Below are positions 60,021-64,000 of a stretch of DNA of 64,000 nucleotides, in pieces. A program made the position numbers and the translations under genes. Numbering within the stretch: the first letter of the stretch is position 1; each line of letters starts with the position of its first letter. Origin of the DNA: a virus; IMG/VR virus record IMGVR_UViG_3300035698_013060, positions 62,001-126,000 of that record. One strand, given 5' to 3'. The notes under the pieces are model-generated. The model was not told the origin of the DNA. It worked only from the letters and a program-made list of their open reading frames with translations, and searched no databases.

Positions 60021-61325
60021 CTACTCGACTACGACGCCTTCGTCGAAGCTCTCAGCAGTGTACCTCCGCACCATGTAGACGTACGGATTGCATTGAGCCA
60101 GGATTCCGTAGGCTGCCGCCATGGCATTACTCGGCTTGAGAACAGTCATGTTTGGCACAGCACTCGGCATCCGAAGGGAACTCCAGATGTCTTGGTGATG
60201 TCCGTCATCCGGAGGACAACTGATCAATGGCCACTCAGTATGAGCAGCTAAGATCGGCCCAAGTCCGTTGCTCATTCCTGCCACAGCGATTATCACGCCG
60301 TTGCGGTAGTCGAACTTCAAACTCTCCAGCTGTCTGAGACAACTGATTGTAGACTTGTGTCCGGAATCAGAGATTCCAAGGGTCTCGATCCAATCGTTGT
60401 TAGCGACTGGGAAGCCTTCGGTATCATCCTTCTCTGAGCCAGTCCAGATGACCACAACGTCCTTCGTAATGCTGAAGTTCTGAAGGACCTCATTCACCAA
60501 CTGGTATTTGTGAGTGACATCTGAGGCTGTCTCCCCTTGGCGGAAGCACTCCTTCGACATCTCATCCCAGTTCGGAGACCGAAGTCTCCAGCTATCACCG
60601 TCAATGACGTCGCCGATCATCAGTGAAGATCCACCTGTTTGCGGATTGGTCCACCAACCAAACTCGATCTTGAAGTCCACCAGTCGCCACCCAAGAGTAG
60701 CCCACACCCCTTCCAATAGGAGGAACGTGCGGCGAGCGGTTTCTTCGATCAACTTCAGGTGCTTTGGATCGACTGCTGCCTTGACAGATCCTACGTGGGA
60801 TTCCTGACTGACAGGCATCTTCGGATCATGAAGTTTCCATGTCTTGTCGCTCTTGATCTGGATCATCGGATCATCACACGGGAGACTCGCAACTTGCGTG
60901 TTGTCGAAGTCACATTCTCCATCAGTAGTCTTCAAGAACAGCTCATACTCGAGCTTCGAGAAGCGGCGAGGGACCTCTCCAGTCGGGGACAGACGAGGGT
61001 TGCGCTTCAAGTAGCTCCCCACTGCATATCGACGAACCACCACCTCCAAGGGAATCATGTCAAGCTTGTAGGCTCTGAATGACCTCGCATCCACACGCTG
61101 GTCGAAGGCGACCGGAATACCAGCTTTCTTCAGGATATCGAACACCTTGCACGTGATGCTCGTAGCGACTTCTCCTTTACCAGACGCTTTTTCCGTCTGA
61201 CTTGGATCGTCATGCTTCGTCATGTCATCCTTGTTTCTGAGGGTGACGAATCCCCTCCCACCGATGTCGATGACCTGCTTCGTCTTTCCCTCCGAAATGA
61301 TTCCAGATTGTTTTTTCTTTGTCAT
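60021..61325 (-). CDS. Bifunctional SAICAR synthetase / AIR carboxylase (PAICS-type PurC-PurE fusion), 434 aa
   Basis: Residues 1-275 are SAICAR synthetase: EGKTKQVIDI, VVRRYAVGSYLKRNP, LVDFKIEFG and GDVIDGDSWRL. Residues about 285-434 are a class II PurE: VVVIWTGSEKDDT, IIAVAGMSNGLGPILAAHTEWPL, ISCPP and QDIWSSLRMPSAV. Order, length (human PAICS 425 aa) and motif wording (VAVAGRSNGLGP, ISCPP, QDVWSSLRLPSG) match the animal-type enzyme, where PurE converts AIR directly to CAIR with CO2, and PurC then joins aspartate. In most bacteria the two are separate. The ATG at 61325 (MTKKKQSGIIS) was chosen. It probably raises purine supply for phage DNA and RNA. Confidence 0.9.
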   Translation of the reverse strand: MTKKKQSGIISEGKTKQVIDIGGRGFVTLRNKDDMTKHDDPSQTEKASGKGEVATSITCKVFDILKKAGIPVAFDQRVDARSFRAYKLDMIPLEVVVRRYAVGSYLKRNPRLSPTGEVPRRFSKLEYELFLKTTDGECDFDNTQVASLPCDDPMIQIKSDKTWKLHDPKMPVSQESHVGSVKAAVDPKHLKLIEETARRTFLLLEGVWATLGWRLVDFKIEFGWWTNPQTGGSSLMIGDVIDGDSWRLRSPNWDEMSKECFRQGETASDVTHKYQLVNEVLQNFSITKDVVVIWTGSEKDDTEGFPVANNDWIETLGISDSGHKSTISCLRQLESLKFDYRNGVIIAVAGMSNGLGPILAAHTEWPLISCPPDDGHHQDIWSSLRMPSAVPNMTVLKPSNAMAAAYGILAQCNPYVYMVRRYTAESFDEGVVVE

Positions 61326-61362
61326 GTTTTCTTTCTCTCTTCCTTCCATTGTTTGTGGAATA

Positions 61363-61806
61363 TCATGTGCTGAATTGCAAGCCCTGGATAGCATTCTGCA
61401 GCGTATTTCCTAGCATCCTCTGGATGATCTCCGGAGCACATTCTATCATGAGCTCCTTCATCCTTTCAGATGCAACGTAACTACATTCACTGCCAGATAA
61501 GGATACTAGACCCCATTGGCCTTGCCACTCAGGACTCATGAAGTACGCCTGCATCTTCTCCGTGATCTCATCAACCAAGAGCTGATGTACTATCGTGTCA
61601 AAGGGAGATTTGACGATCTCACAGTTGTACGGGTGATGATTCTGCTTTCTTTCGTGAGACTTGAAGAAGCTGTCGACAGCTGAATGAACCATCTCCCGCC
61701 ACTTATCCTCTGGAACCATCTCAGCGAACTCCAAGCGGATCTTGTCTTTGATCTGCTCCATGAAGTCATCAGGTGCTTCTTTTGCTATCGCCGTTATCTT
61801 AGCCAC
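61363..61806 (-). CDS. Hypothetical protein, 147 aa
   Basis: The GTG start at 61806 has AAAGGAAG upstream. The sequence is helical and acidic/basic mixed (MEQIKDKIRLEFAEMVPEDKWREMVHSAVDSFFKSHERK), with a Cys in the middle. It is not recognised. It lies 37 bases upstream of the PurC-PurE gene and is probably co-transcribed with it. Confidence 0.55.
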   Translation of the reverse strand: MAKITAIAKEAPDDFMEQIKDKIRLEFAEMVPEDKWREMVHSAVDSFFKSHERKQNHHPYNCEIVKSPFDTIVHQLLVDEITEKMQAYFMSPEWQGQWGLVSLSGSECSYVASERMKELMIECAPEIIQRMLGNTLQNAIQGLQFST

Positions 61807-61825
61807 TGTACTTCCTTTCAGTCTC

Positions 61826-62032
61826 CTACTCCTCAGATCTACTTCTTATCAAGCACTCTTTCGGAAAAGGACACTTCCTTTGTTCGTTATTGTTTCTACA
61901 AGTTTTTGCTGCAGCCTTCCAACACTTTTGAGAACATGCGAATCCAGTGTGTTTACATCTTCTAAGCGAGAGGATGTATCCTCCACCAACTATTTTCTTT
62001 CCACATTCGAGACACACATTTTTCATTTTCAT
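61826..62032 (-). CDS. Small zinc-finger protein, 68 aa
   Basis: CLECGKKIVGGG...RRCKHTGFACSQKCWKAAAKTC...KCPFPKEC has CxxC and other Cys pairs and resembles a TRASH- or FCS-type zinc finger. The start at 62032 or 62026 lacks a clear ribosome site. It may act as a metal or nucleic-acid-binding adaptor. Confidence 0.55.
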   Translation of the reverse strand: MKMKNVCLECGKKIVGGGYILSLRRCKHTGFACSQKCWKAAAKTCRNNNEQRKCPFPKECLIRSRSEE

Positions 62033-62035
62033 CTA

Positions 62036-62069
62036 CTAAAAAGGGTTTAGCTCCTTTCTAGGAGCTGAG
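62036..62069 (-). terminator. Terminator
   Basis: On the minus strand AGCTCC, loop TAGAAA, GGAGCT is followed by AAACCCTTTTTA, just after the 103-aa gene. Confidence 0.7.
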
Positions 62070-62381
62070 TCAATGATCCCATCCGTGATACTTTGCGACA
62101 TCGAGTACCACTTTATGCGGAGCTTTCTGCATTGCATCAAAGGCCTTCTTCGCCTTTCTTCTCAACACATTGGCTTTGGATTTCCATCCTCTCGTTGAGG
62201 AGAAAAGCTGCCAGTGTTCCGGTTTAACTACCGGAAAATCTTTCCCTTCTACAGCCTTCCGCATAAGAGCTTCAAAGAAGTGGTCAGGTTCAGTATCACA
62301 AGCACCCCAGTCTGAGTACTTGGTCTGAGCTTCCTCAAACTCATCAATGATTTGTCTCAGTTTCAATTCTGCACTAGCCAC
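62070..62381 (-). CDS. Hypothetical protein, 103 aa
   Basis: A helical protein (LKLRQIIDEFEEAQTKYSDWG, then VLRRKAKKAFDAMQKAPHKVVLDVAKYHGWDH). It overlaps the upstream gene by eight bases, so translation is coupled. The family is unknown to me. Confidence 0.6.
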   Translation of the reverse strand: MASAELKLRQIIDEFEEAQTKYSDWGACDTEPDHFFEALMRKAVEGKDFPVVKPEHWQLFSSTRGWKSKANVLRRKAKKAFDAMQKAPHKVVLDVAKYHGWDH

Positions 62382-62964
62382 GCTTTTCCTCCTTGGTTAT
62401 CTCATCAAATGGTACTTCTTTCTCAGTAGTCCAGGTCAAGGAGCATATTTCGTTGTCATCGATCCCGATGAATCTGAACCGAACTTGGTTCAGCTCTCCA
62501 TTGGGACCGACTCTCATCCTGACCAAATCCCATGGGCCGAAGATCGTGTCCCATCTCTCTTTCATCTCATCGTACAGGGGACCACAAGGACTGCTGTTCT
62601 GCATTCCTCCGATCATTCCCTTGACAGCCATGAAGTAGGCTCTTCGGATTCCAGTAGCCAGGAAGAACCGGGCATGCCTGAGAGCCGTCTCATCGTCAGG
62701 AAACTTCCCACACAAATCACACTTCTGGATCTCCAAGCCACGAATGTCGCTGTCGAAGATTCCCCATCCAAGACCCTGACATTCTTCACAGTCGTCAGGA
62801 TCTAAGAGCTTAAGTTCAAGAAGCTCCATCCTGTTGTGGATGGAGTTGATCACTTTCTCTCTGTGGGCTGCCGAGTATGTGAATATCTCATGACCACCAG
62901 AAATCCTGAGTGATCCCATGGTGGTAGCGAGGAGAATCTGTAATTCTGCATATGAAACGTGCAT
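62374..62964 (-). CDS. Hypothetical protein with DnaJ-like zinc pair, 196 aa
   Basis: The ATG at 62964 (MHVSYAELQ) is preferred because AGAGGTACTAC lies upstream; the frame also has an ATG at 63003. Residues about 60-90 contain CEECQGLGWGIFDSDIRGLEIQKCDLCGKF, a CxxCxGxG...CxxCGK arrangement like one zinc half-site of DnaJ. The rest is alpha/beta. It may act as an adaptor or thiol-linked protein. Confidence 0.6.
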   Translation of the reverse strand: MHVSYAELQILLATTMGSLRISGGHEIFTYSAAHREKVINSIHNRMELLELKLLDPDDCEECQGLGWGIFDSDIRGLEIQKCDLCGKFPDDETALRHARFFLATGIRRAYFMAVKGMIGGMQNSSPCGPLYDEMKERWDTIFGPWDLVRMRVGPNGELNQVRFRFIGIDDNEICSLTWTTEKEVPFDEITKEEKRG

Positions 62965-62977
62965 GTAGTACCTCTTT

Positions 62978-63385
62978 CTAGATCCGTCCAGTTTCCCAGG
63001 CATGGATTATGCATTCTTTATGTCTTTCGTCCATGGTGTCAACGTCAGAAAAAGGGACCTCCGTTCCATGGTGAACAGCGTCGGCGTTACATACCAGCTT
63101 CTTAGCTAGTGTTTTATCATCCTCTCTTCTTCTTTTAATCTGGAAGTCATTGACCATCTTAGCCACTTTGTTCTTACCAAACTTGGGAAGTTTAGACCAT
63201 TCATTACCAAGAGTACAACGAGCAATCGCAATCTCGATACTGTTTCCAGCACCGAGTTCTTCGTTGTCTTTGTTTCGTCTGACGCGCCACCAGCCACTAA
63301 TGACGGTAGCCCGACAAGTATCAGGATTCCTTCCAACAGCAATAGCTGCTGCTCTAACCATCAATGTGGCTGTGTCTACATTCAT
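62978..63385 (-). CDS. Hypothetical protein, 135 aa
   Basis: The ATG at 63385 follows AGGAGAGTAGT. The N-terminus (MNVDTATLMVRAAAIAVGRNPDTCRATVISGWWRVRRNKDNEELG) is mixed alpha/beta, and the middle is basic and possibly nucleic-acid-binding (KMVNDFQIKRRREDDK). Two His in VHHGTEVPF may form a metal site. It is unrecognised. Confidence 0.6.
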   Translation of the reverse strand: MNVDTATLMVRAAAIAVGRNPDTCRATVISGWWRVRRNKDNEELGAGNSIEIAIARCTLGNEWSKLPKFGKNKVAKMVNDFQIKRRREDDKTLAKKLVCNADAVHHGTEVPFSDVDTMDERHKECIIHAWETGRI

Positions 63386-63419
63386 ACTACTCTCCTAGTC
63401 GAACTCGTCCTTTTGGTTG

Positions 63420-64000
63420 TTACCTCTTACTCAAGTCCACATCCTGTTTGGTCTTCTTACACCAAACACATCTGTTGCCTCGAAGCCACCGATGTTTACC
63501 AGAAGGGTGTTCCTTACATTCTTCAGTTCGGCGTACTGGAGTCGATCTTGGTTCCTTTGGCTTTTTCATACTACAATGAAGTATGATAGATGGAACTTTC
63601 ATTCCATCTAGAGAGACGACGACCACTAGATCTTCACCCTCGATGGAAACAGTCATCTTGTGCAAGATAACCCCTACGCGACTCAAGAAGGTAGAAAGCC
63701 TATTCCTAACCCATTGGGTATACTTGAGATCATGGATCTCTGCAAAGCTTTCCTTCCAGATCTCCTTCATCTTATTTTCCAAGGCTTGTCTGACCTTGGG
63801 AAACTTTGTCCTAAGTTTCAATTTATCCAAGTTGTCAGTGAATTGTGGAGAATCATCAGGAATATCGTCCACCGGATCCAGAAAACTCTGAGCATCTTCG
63901 ATCTTTTCTTTGTCCACTTCTAGAATGGGTGCATGCGTATTACACAAATTCCTTCGGTGCTTGATTCCAACAGCGTCTAGCTGTCTTTCCAGCCATAACA
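63420..64000 (-). CDS. Hypothetical protein, 5' end outside window
   Basis: The frame stays open to the right edge (LWLERQLDAVGIKHRRNLCNTHAP...), so a TTG at 63947 is not the true start. A C-terminal CKEH...CVWC pattern (KHRWLRGNRCVWCKKTKQDVDL) plus CNTH near the window edge suggests one or two zinc sites. The middle is an extended helical domain with MTVSIEGEDLVVVVSLDGMKV, a beta hairpin. Function unknown. Confidence 0.6.
   Translation of the reverse strand, partial: LWLERQLDAVGIKHRRNLCNTHAPILEVDKEKIEDAQSFLDPVDDIPDDSPQFTDNLDKLKLRTKFPKVRQALENKMKEIWKESFAEIHDLKYTQWVRNRLSTFLSRVGVILHKMTVSIEGEDLVVVVSLDGMKVPSIILHCSMKKPKEPRSTPVRRTEECKEHPSGKHRWLRGNRCVWCKKTKQDVDLSKR

Noticed and set aside
1-64000. 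Genome-wide reassignment of TAG to an amino acid
   Set aside because: Many well-supported genes end in TAG (for example at 821, 2043, 4422 and 4972), so TAG is a working stop; only the gene at 37874 has an internal one.

Overview
The window reads as part of a large (probably jumbo-class) tailed double-stranded DNA bacteriophage genome. The main evidence is phage-encoded multisubunit RNA polymerase: a full-length beta subunit on the minus strand (24215-28372), the N-terminal half of beta' with the DFDGD metal-binding motif (47638-48993, minus), a beta' segment carrying the bridge-helix/trigger-helix region (57479-58693, plus), and the 3' end of a further beta'-like C-terminal gene at the left edge (1-821). 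Around these lie several tail-fibre genes, long structural genes, a 3TM holin, a UvsW-like helicase, an actin-like ATPase and many small unrecognised or zinc-binding proteins packed with short overlaps and good Shine-Dalgarno sequences. The host cannot be fixed from sequence. A glycosyltransferase half resembling LPS heptosyltransferases and the holin type fit a Gram-negative host, but this is inference.

Layout. 1-12.6 kb (plus): the RNAP fragment, small genes, an actin-like filament protein, a helicase and accessory genes, ending at a bidirectional terminator. 12.7-28.4 kb (minus): a HeH-type protein with a 15-bp tandem repeat, structural genes, a cold-shock protein, zinc proteins, orotate phosphoribosyltransferase, a short fibre gene, a homing endonuclease and RNAP beta. 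28.7-43.9 kb (plus): a fibre/adhesin cluster with two RCC1-type propellers, a two-domain glycosyltransferase, a His-X-His fibre and a LamG-like gene interrupted by an in-frame TAG, then adenosylcobalamin-type ribonucleotide reductase. 43.9-53.6 kb (minus): a third RCC1 protein, a structural protein, a tRNA-like gene with an abnormal anticodon domain, beta' N-terminus, a paralogous pair of unknown enzymes or binding proteins and a holin. In this stretch, 50.7-51.3 kb has no convincing gene and is dense in hairpins. 53.7-59.1 kb (plus): a long baseplate-type protein, a structural protein, the beta' middle segment and a YegP-like protein. 59.2-64 kb (minus): a membrane protein, a bifunctional PurC-PurE (PAICS-type) enzyme and small genes.

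How the genes fit together. The RNAP subunits would let the phage transcribe its own genes. Ribonucleotide reductase, PyrE and the PAICS-like enzyme would feed pyrimidine and purine nucleotide supply. The actin-like protein may position DNA or virions. The fibre, RCC1 and LamG genes look like an exchangeable receptor-binding repertoire.

The strongest candidate for something undescribed is the roughly 600-nt, highly structured, probably non-coding plus-strand RNA at 50715-51304. It has a GNRA-capped hairpin, at least ten further helices, and G-U pairs that favour the plus strand, reminiscent in size and setting of the large ornate phage RNAs GOLLD and ROOL. Base composition, family searches and covariation were not computed; everything here is by reading.
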